Source: Sediminibacterium sp. (GTDB lineage: Bacteria; Bacteroidota; Bacteroidia; Chitinophagales; Chitinophagaceae). Taken from it: DNA of 11,774 nt. Below, piece by piece: positions 1 to 6,339 of this stretch. The stretch spans positions 1 through 11,774 of the forward strand of contig JAGNTI010000031.1 of assembly GCA_017987615.1 (NCBI GenBank), read 5' to 3'. The notes under the pieces were generated by a model. The model was not told the DNA's origin. It did not search any database and saw only the letters and a list, made by a program, of their open reading frames with translations. How positions within the stretch are numbered: the first letter of the stretch is position 1; every line of letters starts with the position of its first letter. Both the position numbers and the translations under genes were made by a program.

Positions 1-299
1 GTAAGGTTTGCTTTGGTGTTAGGCTTAGTAATACTTTGGTATTCGTAATTAAAATGCGCAAAAATCCATTCACCACTATGCTTTTGAATGAATGCATCAA
101 CTGCCTCGGCGTTTACGCTATCAAGGGCAATAAAAGAAACGGGGCTAAGGGCGGCTATGCAATCTAATACACCGTATGGTGAGTCATAAGCATGGTTATC
201 TAAAAAAGTGCAAACCTCAAACTGGTTAGACCAGTGTAAGATTTGCACTTTAAATGTTTGTGGGTTATCTATTAAAAAAACCTGCTTATTTTTTTTCAC
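1..299 (-). CDS. pabB: Aminodeoxychorismate/anthranilate synthase component I, N-terminal part (partial)
   Basis: The gene runs off the left edge, so only its first 99 codons are present. Starting at a GTG (297-299), they read MKKNKQVFLIDN and then a stretch resembling the N-terminus of Bacteroidota chorismate-binding enzymes: HWSNQFEVCTFLDNHAYDSP at about residues 22-41, then a LDCIAALS segment and EWIFAHFNYEYQ near residue 80. That family (PabB/TrpE) converts chorismate to aminodeoxychorismate or anthranilate for folate or tryptophan synthesis; the catalytic chorismate-binding domain would lie beyond the window. The GTG is chosen because an in-frame TAG sits three codons upstream and no ATG follows in frame. 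The gene begins 16 bp after the stop of the acidic protein gene, which suggests cotranscription. The product assignment rests on remembered similarity of the N-terminal region only; PabB is preferred over TrpE but not proved. Confidence 0.62.
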   Translation of the reverse strand, partial: MKKNKQVFLIDNPQTFKVQILHWSNQFEVCTFLDNHAYDSPYGVLDCIAALSPVSFIALDSVNAEAVDAFIQKHSGEWIFAHFNYEYQSITKPNTKANL

Positions 300-310
300 G
301 TAGGGCTACA

Positions 311-327
311 GATGATTAAAAATCATC
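311..327 (-). other. Small hairpin over the stop codon of the acidic protein gene
   Basis: A perfect inverted repeat, GATGATT then three bases then AATCATC, gives a 7-bp stem with a 3-base loop. On the minus strand it includes the last two Asp codons, the final Phe codon and the TAA stop (316-318), and it ends 12 bases before the GTG start of the next gene. No T-tract follows, so it is not a normal terminator. It could influence translation of the downstream start or mRNA stability. The stem is AT-rich and partly arises from the repeated Asp codons, so it may be incidental. Confidence 0.35.
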
Positions 328-753
328 GTCATCGTCATCAAATCCACTGTTCTTATCATCAAATAGATCGAAGTCGTTGAAGTCGTCGTCTAATTTAAAA
401 TCATCTTCTTCAGAAGCGGCGCCTTTCTTTTTAGGACCTGCAGGTTTTTTGGTTTTACTTTTAGGTAAATCAAATTCTGCAAAGTCTGGATCCCAGCTTT
501 CATCTTCTTCACTTGCATTCCAATCATCATTTTCTTCTTCCTCATCAAAATCTTCATCGTCTTCGTCAACGGATTTCTTAGATGCGGACTTACTACTAGA
601 TTTTTTCGGCGTTGACGTTTCGTCATCGTCTTCAAAATCATCATCATCTTCTTCCAATTGCTTTTTGCTTTTGGAAGAAGCTTTGGGAGCAACTTTTTTG
701 TTTGCTGCTTTAGGGGCTGAGGACTTTTGATCCTTATCAGATTTCACTGCCAT
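316..753 (-). CDS. Low-complexity lysine/acidic-block protein ending in DDDDDDF (unknown function)
   Basis: I do not recognise a family. From the ATG at 751-753 (MAVKSDKDQ) the protein has 145 residues, with about 35 Asp, 16 Glu and 24 Lys and no Arg, His or Cys. It alternates charge blocks: Lys/Ala/Ser-rich at residues 4-31, acidic 34-45, Lys/Ser 50-60, acidic 63-85, Lys/Pro 98-110 and acidic 115-145. Short acidic-Phe units recur (DDDDF, DEDFD, DDDFNDFDLFDD), and the chain ends GFDDDDDDF. There is no signal peptide or membrane segment; it should be a disordered cytoplasmic protein. The open frame extends 11 codons upstream to 786, but MAVKS is a more natural start. It lies 88 bp after purA and 16 bp before the pabB-like gene. 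The acidic tail tipped with Phe resembles the partner-binding C-terminus of single-stranded DNA-binding protein; nucleic-acid or protein-partner binding is an inference. That it is a real gene is supported by the consistent protein-like block design and the clean spacing to both neighbours. Confidence 0.72.
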   Translation of the reverse strand: MAVKSDKDQKSSAPKAANKKVAPKASSKSKKQLEEDDDDFEDDDETSTPKKSSSKSASKKSVDEDDEDFDEEEENDDWNASEEDESWDPDFAEFDLPKSKTKKPAGPKKKGAASEEDDFKLDDDFNDFDLFDDKNSGFDDDDDDF

Positions 754-841
754 ATTTCTAATAAGATTTACTGCGTAAAAATTCAACGCAAATTCCTTTT
801 ATCCAAATAAAATTGCAAAAAAATTTAAAATATTTTTTCTC

Positions 842-2104
842 CTAAATTTTTACTATTTGTTCGCGACCTGGTCCGTTTGATACATAAGTGACAGGTGCGC
901 CAATATAATTATTGATAAAGTCTACGTAGGTATTCATGGTAGCTGGAAGTTCCGATGCCAATTTTAATTGAGTGGTATCCATATTCCAACCTTTAAAACT
1001 TTGTAAAACAGGGTCAATTTGAATGTTTGACATCTGGAATGGCACTTCTTTAGTGGTTGCGCCATCAATACCATATGCAGTACACACTTGTAGCTCTTCA
1101 AAAGCGTCTAAAACGTCGGCTTTTGTCATAACTACCTGTGTAACGCCATTAATCATACACGCGTATTTAAGGGCTACTAGATCGATCCAGCCGCATCTGC
1201 GAGGACGTCCAGTGGTTGCGCCAAATTCACTTCCTATTTTTCTAATTTCTTCACCAACACTATCGTGTAATTCGGTAGGGAATGGACCGCCACCTACTCT
1301 GGTGCAATATGCCTTGGTTACACCAAAAACTTCATTGATTTGTTTTGGAGAAACGCCAAGTCCAGTACAAACGCCTGCAGAAATTGTATTCGAAGAAGTC
1401 ACAAATGGGAATGTGCCAAAATCAATATCTAGCATACTACCTTGAGCGCCTTCAGCCAATACTTTTTTACCAGCTTTAATTTGGTCATTGATATAATATT
1501 CGCAGTTGATAACATTGAGCGTTTTTAAAAACTCAAGGGCTTCAAAAAACTCTTCTTCCCACGCAGAAATATCTTCAATAAAGTGAAAATTGTCTAATAA
1601 TTTTTGGTGCTTTAAACGCAGCTTAATGTATTGTGTAGTAAAGCGCTTGTCTAGCAAATCACCTACTCTTAAAGCGTTACGGCCAGTTTTGTCCATGTAT
1701 GCTGGTCCAATACCTTTTAGGGTAGAACCAATTTTGCTTTCACCTTTTGAAAGCTCAGATGCTTTATCTAGTGCACGGTGCGTAGGAACAATAATATTGG
1801 TACGGGCAGAAATAAATAGATTTTTGCGTACATCAATACCAAATGCTGCTACTGCATCACATTCTCTTTTTAGTGTTACTGGATCTAGTACCACACCACC
1901 ACCAATAATATTGACTTTGTTTTGGTGAAAAATACCAGAAGGTATTTGGTGAAGTACCATTTTTTTGCCTTCTACATATAATGTATGTCCGGCATTGGGT
2001 CCGCCCTGAAAGCGCGCAACAATATCATAATTGGGTGCAAAATAGTCTACTATTTTACCTTTCCCTTCGTCACCCCATTGTAACCCTAATAATACGTCAA
2101 CCAT
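842..2104 (-). CDS. purA: Adenylosuccinate synthase
   Basis: This cytoplasmic enzyme joins IMP and aspartate using GTP to make adenylosuccinate, the first committed step to AMP. The 420-residue protein has the family's usual length and motifs in order: LGLQWGDEGKGK at residues 6-17, with catalytic Asp12; GGPNAGHT with catalytic His40; the STLKGIGPAYMDKTGR loop; AEGAQGSMLDIDFGTFPFV; TRVGGGPFPTEL; the Arg-rich TTGRPRRCGWIDL; MTKADVLD in the guanine-binding region; and a C-terminal SNGPGRE. The start is taken at ATG 2102-2104 (MVDVLLG), because the product then begins directly at the first beta strand as in the family; an ATG seven codons upstream adds only an unlikely MFFKFEI leader. It lies 49 bp downstream of rel/spoT on the same strand and has a promoter-like box of its own. 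Confidence 0.97.
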   Translation of the reverse strand: MVDVLLGLQWGDEGKGKIVDYFAPNYDIVARFQGGPNAGHTLYVEGKKMVLHQIPSGIFHQNKVNIIGGGVVLDPVTLKRECDAVAAFGIDVRKNLFISARTNIIVPTHRALDKASELSKGESKIGSTLKGIGPAYMDKTGRNALRVGDLLDKRFTTQYIKLRLKHQKLLDNFHFIEDISAWEEEFFEALEFLKTLNVINCEYYINDQIKAGKKVLAEGAQGSMLDIDFGTFPFVTSSNTISAGVCTGLGVSPKQINEVFGVTKAYCTRVGGGPFPTELHDSVGEEIRKIGSEFGATTGRPRRCGWIDLVALKYACMINGVTQVVMTKADVLDAFEELQVCTAYGIDGATTKEVPFQMSNIQIDPVLQSFKGWNMDTTQLKLASELPATMNTYVDFINNYIGAPVTYVSNGPGREQIVKI

Positions 2105-2122
2105 AATTTCAAATTTGAAGAA

Positions 2123-2130
2123 CAAAAATA
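2123..2130 (-). promoter_or_regulatory. Putative purA -7 promoter box
   Basis: On the minus strand the sequence TATTTTTG fits the Bacteroidota -7 consensus TAnnTTTG exactly, 18 bases before the purA start codon. At the expected -33 distance only a T-run is seen, not a clear TTTG. It implies that purA can be transcribed separately from the upstream rel/spoT gene. AT-rich spacers produce such matches by chance fairly often. Confidence 0.45.
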
Positions 2131-2153
2131 AGTCTTGGAAGCCCTAATAAAAA

Positions 2154-4415
2154 TTAATTTTCCGCTTCTGCGTCAAAACGGTCTACGGTTTGGATGCCAT
2201 TAAGGGCTTTGAGCCTTGTAACAAGTACTTCTAGCTCTTCTTTGTCGTGTACAAATATTTTTATGGTACCCTCAAAAAGGCCTTCTTTGGATTCGATGGT
2301 AAGACCCGCAATGTTGATGCGCAAATCTCCACTAATAATATTGGTAATTTTATTAATAACCCCTACATCGTCCATCCCAATAATTTTCAGACCCGTTAAA
2401 AACGATATCTCTTTATTTTTTGCCCACTTGGTTTTAACAACCCGGTGTCCGAAATTGGCTAATAATTGTGTAGCATTGGGACAGTTGGTACGGTGTATAA
2501 TAAGCCCCTTTCCGGTGCTAACAAAGCCAAATACGTCATCACCAGGTATTGGATTGCAACACTTAGCGAGTGCATATTTGATTTTATCGCTGCTTTCTCC
2601 AAAAATAATCAGTTCCGATTCTTTTTTAGAGTAGGTTTTGGTAGCTCCTGCATCTGTTGATGTTTCTGGGAGGGTGGGTTTTGGCCTTGGTATTTCTAGT
2701 TTATCGCCATGTACCAAAAAGTCTTTGAGTTCTTTTAAATCAATCGATTTGGTAGCAATTTTATAATGCAAGTCCAGTCCGGAAGGTAGTTTGTAAAAAT
2801 GCACTAGTTCTTCCAGGTTGTGCTGGCTATATGCCGCACCCATACTTTCTAATTTACGTTGAAGCACATATTTCCCATCTTCTGCAATGGTTCTTTTTTC
2901 TTCACGTAATGCGTCTTTAATTTTATTTTTTGCCTTTGCAGTTACAACAAAACCCAGCCAATCTTCGGAAGGTTTTTGTTTGCTACTTGTAATAATTTCT
3001 ATTTGATCACCACTGCGCAGCACATGGCTTAATGGCACAAGTTTATGTTGCACTTTTGCGCCAATACATTTAGAACCTACTGCAGAGTGAATGGCAAATG
3101 CGAAATCAAGAGCGGTACTTCCAGTAGGCAGCATTTTTACTTCTCCCTTTGGTGTGTAGACATAAATTTCTTCTGCTAAAAAGGAAGTTTTAAAATCTTG
3201 TAAAAAATCGAGACCCGCACCATCTTGCGTATTTAAGACTTCTCTTATTTGACCAAACCATTTATCAAAACGGTCTTCGCTGTCGTTGCCTTCTTTGTAT
3301 TTGAAATGTGCAGCTAAACCTTTTTCTGCAATTTCATTCATACGTTTTGATCTGATTTGAACCTCTACCCATTTACCTTGCGGCCCCATCACGGTTGTGT
3401 GTAAAGCCTCGTAACCATTGCTTTTGGGGTTACTCAGCCAGTCTCTTAAACGCTCTGGCGAAGGCATATATTCGTCCGTAATTGTAGAGTACACTTTCCA
3501 ACAATCTTCTTTTTCTTTTTCGGGTGCAGAATCTAAAATAATACGGATTGCAAATAAGTCATACACTTCTTCAAATGCAACACCCTTCTTTTTTATTTTA
3601 TTCCAAATCGAGTGAATGCTTTTAGGTCTTCCGTAAATTTCAAATTCAAAACCACTATTGGTTAATTTTTCTTTAATTGGTTTTACAAACTCGTTGATAT
3701 ACCTAGTGCGTTCTCTTTTTGTTTCCGCTAATTTTTTTGCAATGTCTTTGTATCCCTCTGGCTCCATGTATTTCATGGATAAATCTTCGAGCTCAGTTTT
3801 TACATTGTACAGACCCATTCGGTGCGCAAGTGGTGCGTACACCCAAATGGTTTCAGAAGCAATTTTTAATTGCTTTTCTTTTTTCATATAATCTAGCGTA
3901 CGCATATTGTGTAAGCGGTCTGCTAGCTTAATAAGTATTACACGAGGATCATCGGTGAGGGTTAATAAAATCTTTTTAAAATTTTCGGCTTGCTGCGATG
4001 TATTGGTGTCCATTACCGACGAAATTTTGGTAAGGCCATCTACAATTTTTGCAATTTCGGTACCAAATTCACGCTGTACATCTTCGAGTGTAATATCGGT
4101 GTCTTCTACCGTATCATGTAAGAGTGCACAAATGGTACTTCTTACCCCCAGGCCAATTTCCTCTACACAAATCATGGCAACGGCAATGGGATGTAAAATA
4201 TAAGGCTCGCCACTTTTACGGCGCATGGTTTTATGCGCATCGGCAGCCATTTCAAAAGCCTGACGTACGAGTTCTTTGTCGCCTTTTTTTAATTTAGGCC
4301 TGAGGCTTCTAGAGAGTGCACGGTAATGCCTAACGATTTCGTTTTTCTCTTGCTCGGCATTTAAATTATATTTTGGAAGTGCGAGTTCGGCACTCATTTG
4401 CGGGTCCTGATCCAT
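2154..4415 (-). CDS. Bifunctional (p)ppGpp synthetase/hydrolase, Rel/SpoT family
   Basis: This is the long RelA/SpoT-type enzyme that makes (p)ppGpp from ATP and GDP/GTP and hydrolyses it, the core of the stringent response. The 753-residue protein shows all domains: an HD hydrolase at about residues 50-200 with H75, H100-D101, E104-D105 and the ADRLHNMRT motif (D166, N170); a synthetase at about 245-375 with GRPKSIHSIWNK, VYDLFAIRI (D286), NGYEALHTT and EVQIR (E351); a TGS domain at about 415-477; a Cys-bearing segment CCNPIPGDD (619-627) followed by HRTNC (641-645); and a C-terminal ACT domain at about 675-740. Both active sites look intact, so it should be bifunctional. The start at ATG 4413-4415 (MDQDPQM) leaves a divergent gap to the ABC exporter; another ATG six codons in (4395-4397) is possible. 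A start at 4532 would run into the neighbouring gene and is rejected. It sits upstream of purA, whose product in other bacteria is inhibited by ppGpp. Confidence 0.95.
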   Translation of the reverse strand: MDQDPQMSAELALPKYNLNAEQEKNEIVRHYRALSRSLRPKLKKGDKELVRQAFEMAADAHKTMRRKSGEPYILHPIAVAMICVEEIGLGVRSTICALLHDTVEDTDITLEDVQREFGTEIAKIVDGLTKISSVMDTNTSQQAENFKKILLTLTDDPRVILIKLADRLHNMRTLDYMKKEKQLKIASETIWVYAPLAHRMGLYNVKTELEDLSMKYMEPEGYKDIAKKLAETKRERTRYINEFVKPIKEKLTNSGFEFEIYGRPKSIHSIWNKIKKKGVAFEEVYDLFAIRIILDSAPEKEKEDCWKVYSTITDEYMPSPERLRDWLSNPKSNGYEALHTTVMGPQGKWVEVQIRSKRMNEIAEKGLAAHFKYKEGNDSEDRFDKWFGQIREVLNTQDGAGLDFLQDFKTSFLAEEIYVYTPKGEVKMLPTGSTALDFAFAIHSAVGSKCIGAKVQHKLVPLSHVLRSGDQIEIITSSKQKPSEDWLGFVVTAKAKNKIKDALREEKRTIAEDGKYVLQRKLESMGAAYSQHNLEELVHFYKLPSGLDLHYKIATKSIDLKELKDFLVHGDKLEIPRPKPTLPETSTDAGATKTYSKKESELIIFGESSDKIKYALAKCCNPIPGDDVFGFVSTGKGLIIHRTNCPNATQLLANFGHRVVKTKWAKNKEISFLTGLKIIGMDDVGVINKITNIISGDLRINIAGLTIESKEGLFEGTIKIFVHDKEELEVLVTRLKALNGIQTVDRFDAEAEN

Positions 4416-4423
4416 ATCTTTTA

Positions 4424-4431
4424 CGAATATA
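4424..4431 (-). promoter_or_regulatory. Putative rel/spoT -7 promoter box
   Basis: On the minus strand TATATTCG matches the TAnnTTTG consensus at all fixed positions but one, eight bases before the chosen rel/spoT start codon. No clear -33 box is seen. If used, the mRNA leader would be only a few bases long. Alternatively, the downstream ATG at 4395-4397 is the start and the leader is about 25 bases. Confidence 0.33.
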
Positions 4432-4456
4432 CGAATTAGCCCGCTTTTTTTGTGCT

Positions 4457-4464
4457 TACATTTG
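4457..4464 (+). promoter_or_regulatory. Putative ABC exporter -7 promoter box
   Basis: TACATTTG matches the Bacteroidota -7 consensus TAnnTTTG exactly and ends nine bases before the ABC exporter start codon at 4474. A poor -33 candidate, TTAG, lies at 4436-4439 with a 17-base spacer. Transcription would start almost at the start codon, so the message would have a very short leader. Confidence 0.48.
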
Positions 4465-4473
4465 CATTTCAGT

Positions 4474-6291
4474 ATGAGCAAGTCGGCACCTAAAAAAGTT
4501 TTTAGTTTTCTATTATTGGTAAGGGTTTTCAAATTTGTAAAGCCCTACCGCGCTTTATTTTATGGGAGCGTTTTGCTGGCGATTGTGATGGCTATTTTTG
4601 CGCCAGTTCGTCCTTATTTAATTCAGTTAACAGTAGATATGGCTACCGGAAAAACGGTACATATTCCAGGCTGGCTCAAACTTTTTATTGCCAAGCAAAA
4701 TTTATCCGACGCATCAAAATTTATCATTGCGGTAACGCTTTTTCAAGTCGTTTTTTTATTTGTTGAAACGACCATTCGGTTTTTCTTTTCCTTTATGACA
4801 GCAGCTCTAGGACAGCGCGTGGTAAAGGATTTACGCATAGCGGTGTATGAAAAAATTGTAGGTTTAAATCTACGTCAATTTGACACTACGCCCATTGGCA
4901 CGCTCACCACTAGAACCATTGATGACATTGAAAGAATCAACGATATTTTTTCGGACGGCCTAATTCCAATCATTGCAGATTTACTTACTATTATTTTTAC
5001 ACTAGCTACCATGTTTTGGATCAATTGGCAACTCACGCTGGTAAGTTTAGCGCCATTCCCCATCATGATTATTGCCACTTATTTTTTTAAAGAAAGTGTC
5101 AATAAAAGTTTTGTAGAAGTGCGTAATGCAGTGGCTAGTTTAAATGCATTTATCCAAGAACATTTATCCGGTATGGCGGTGGTGCAAGCATTTGCAGCGG
5201 AGGGTAGAGAACTGAATAAGTTTAAAAAAATTAATGCCGAACACCGCCTCGCAAATATCAAGGCCATTTTTGCATATTCTGTGTTTTTTCCAATTGTAGA
5301 AGTTGTTTTAGCTATCAGTACTGGCTTACTGGTTTGGTTTATTGCAGGCAATGCACTAGACGCTGGGCTTTTAATGTCATTTATCCTTTATCTGAATCAG
5401 TTATTTAGGCCGCTTCGCGTGATTGCCGATAAATTTAATGTACTCCAAATGGGTATGGTAGCCGCCGAGAGGGTGTTTAAAGTGATGGACAACCCCGACG
5501 AAATGCCGCCAGATAGCCCAGAATGCACCGATGCAGGCGTTTTAAAAGGAAATATTGACTTCAAAGACGTTTGGTTTGCCTACAAAGAGGACCAGTACGT
5601 GTTAAAAGGGATCAATTTTTCGATTCAGTCGGGACAGACGGTGGCGCTTGTGGGCCATACGGGTAGCGGTAAAACATCTATAATCAGCCTGTTAAATAGA
5701 CTCTATACCACCCAAAAAGGGTCGTTGCTTTTAGACCAAAAGCCTATTACTGCTTATACCTTAGAAAGCCTGCGACGCAATATTGGCGTGGTTTTGCAGG
5801 ATGTCTTTTTATTTTCAGGCTCTATTTTGGACAATATCACCCTTCGCAATCCAGCCATTACGGAGGAGGAAGTTGTAAAGGCAGCTAAAATGATGGGCCT
5901 ACACGATTTTATCATGCAATTGCCGGATGGATACCAGTATCATGTGATGGAGCGGGGTGCCACCCTGAGTTTAGGGCAGCGTCAATTGATCTCTTTTATT
6001 AGGGCCCTATTATATAATCCATCGGTTTTGGTACTAGATGAAGCCACTTCTTCGGTGGACTCAGAAACGGAACTACTCATTGAAAAAGCCACCGAAACCC
6101 TCATAACCGGCAGAACCTCAATCGTTATTGCCCACCGCCTCTCCACCATCCGAAAGGCCGATTTAATTATTGTACTAGACAAAGGGGAGGTAAAAGAGGC
6201 CGGAAACCACGAGTCTTTGCTCCAAAAGGACGGTTTTTATGCCCGTTTGTACGAAATGCAATTTGAAAAGAAAGACCCCCTTTCTGTGTAG
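4474..6291 (+). CDS. ABC exporter, fused membrane and ATPase domains (MsbA-like)
   Basis: This 605-residue protein is a half-transporter that should dimerise in the inner membrane and export a lipid, peptide or drug; the substrate cannot be told. The membrane domain covers about residues 20-325, with hydrophobic segments near 28-50, 82-104, 163-205 and 268-310. The ATPase domain begins near 360: A-loop Tyr370, Walker A GHTGSGKTS (394-402), Q-loop Gln442, signature LSLGQ (498-502), Walker B VLVLDEATSSVD (518-529) with catalytic Glu523, and H-loop His554. All catalytic residues are present; Leu replacing the third Gly of LSGGQ is a known kind of variation. The start is ATG 4474 (MSKSAPKK); an in-frame ATG eight codons upstream lies before the promoter-like box. 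The gene is divergent from rel/spoT and ends only 48 bp before atpB. Confidence 0.93.
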   Translation: MSKSAPKKVFSFLLLVRVFKFVKPYRALFYGSVLLAIVMAIFAPVRPYLIQLTVDMATGKTVHIPGWLKLFIAKQNLSDASKFIIAVTLFQVVFLFVETTIRFFFSFMTAALGQRVVKDLRIAVYEKIVGLNLRQFDTTPIGTLTTRTIDDIERINDIFSDGLIPIIADLLTIIFTLATMFWINWQLTLVSLAPFPIMIIATYFFKESVNKSFVEVRNAVASLNAFIQEHLSGMAVVQAFAAEGRELNKFKKINAEHRLANIKAIFAYSVFFPIVEVVLAISTGLLVWFIAGNALDAGLLMSFILYLNQLFRPLRVIADKFNVLQMGMVAAERVFKVMDNPDEMPPDSPECTDAGVLKGNIDFKDVWFAYKEDQYVLKGINFSIQSGQTVALVGHTGSGKTSIISLLNRLYTTQKGSLLLDQKPITAYTLESLRRNIGVVLQDVFLFSGSILDNITLRNPAITEEEVVKAAKMMGLHDFIMQLPDGYQYHVMERGATLSLGQRQLISFIRALLYNPSVLVLDEATSSVDSETELLIEKATETLITGRTSIVIAHRLSTIRKADLIIVLDKGEVKEAGNHESLLQKDGFYARLYEMQFEKKDPLSV

Positions 6292-6311
6292 GATTTCAGG
6301 GGTATAATCCC

Positions 6312-6319
6312 TATCTTTG
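6312..6319 (+). promoter_or_regulatory. Putative ATP synthase operon -7 promoter box
   Basis: TATCTTTG, followed by C, is an exact and typical Bacteroidota -7 box, ending 20 bases before the atpB start codon. The leader between them contains GAGAAAGG immediately before the ATG, too close to act as a standard Shine-Dalgarno. No clear -33 element is visible in the tail of the upstream gene. No terminator separates this promoter from the ABC exporter gene. Confidence 0.6.
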
Positions 6320-6339
6320 CCGCAAATTTCGAGAAAGGT

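Noticed and set aside
377..730. Ser-rich open frame on the plus strand opposite the acidic protein gene
   Set aside because: It is the antisense reading of the Asp/Glu codons (TC-rich complement gives Ser), with no independent start context or family resemblance.
771..790. TGCGT/ACGCA inverted repeat upstream of the acidic protein gene
   Set aside because: Only 5 bp with a 9-base AT loop; expected by chance and not placed at a recognisable promoter.
1023..4203. Several plus-strand open frames of 64-146 codons opposite purA and rel/spoT
   Set aside because: They lie wholly inside clearly recognised genes on the other strand, and their translations show no domain or sensible composition.
4416..4532. 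Longer rel/spoT start giving a 39-residue N-terminal extension
   Set aside because: The extension would run through the divergent promoter region and into the first codons of the ABC exporter, and its Lys/Cys-rich sequence is unlike the family.
5971..5983. LSLGQ signature in the ABC exporter as a sign of a degenerate ATPase site
   Set aside because: Walker A, Q-loop, Walker B Glu, D-loop and H-loop are intact, and the third residue of the signature varies in active exporters.
6275..6303. ACCCC/GGGGT inverted repeat around the ABC exporter stop codon
   Set aside because: Only a 5-bp stem with a 19-base loop and no T-tract; not a credible terminator.
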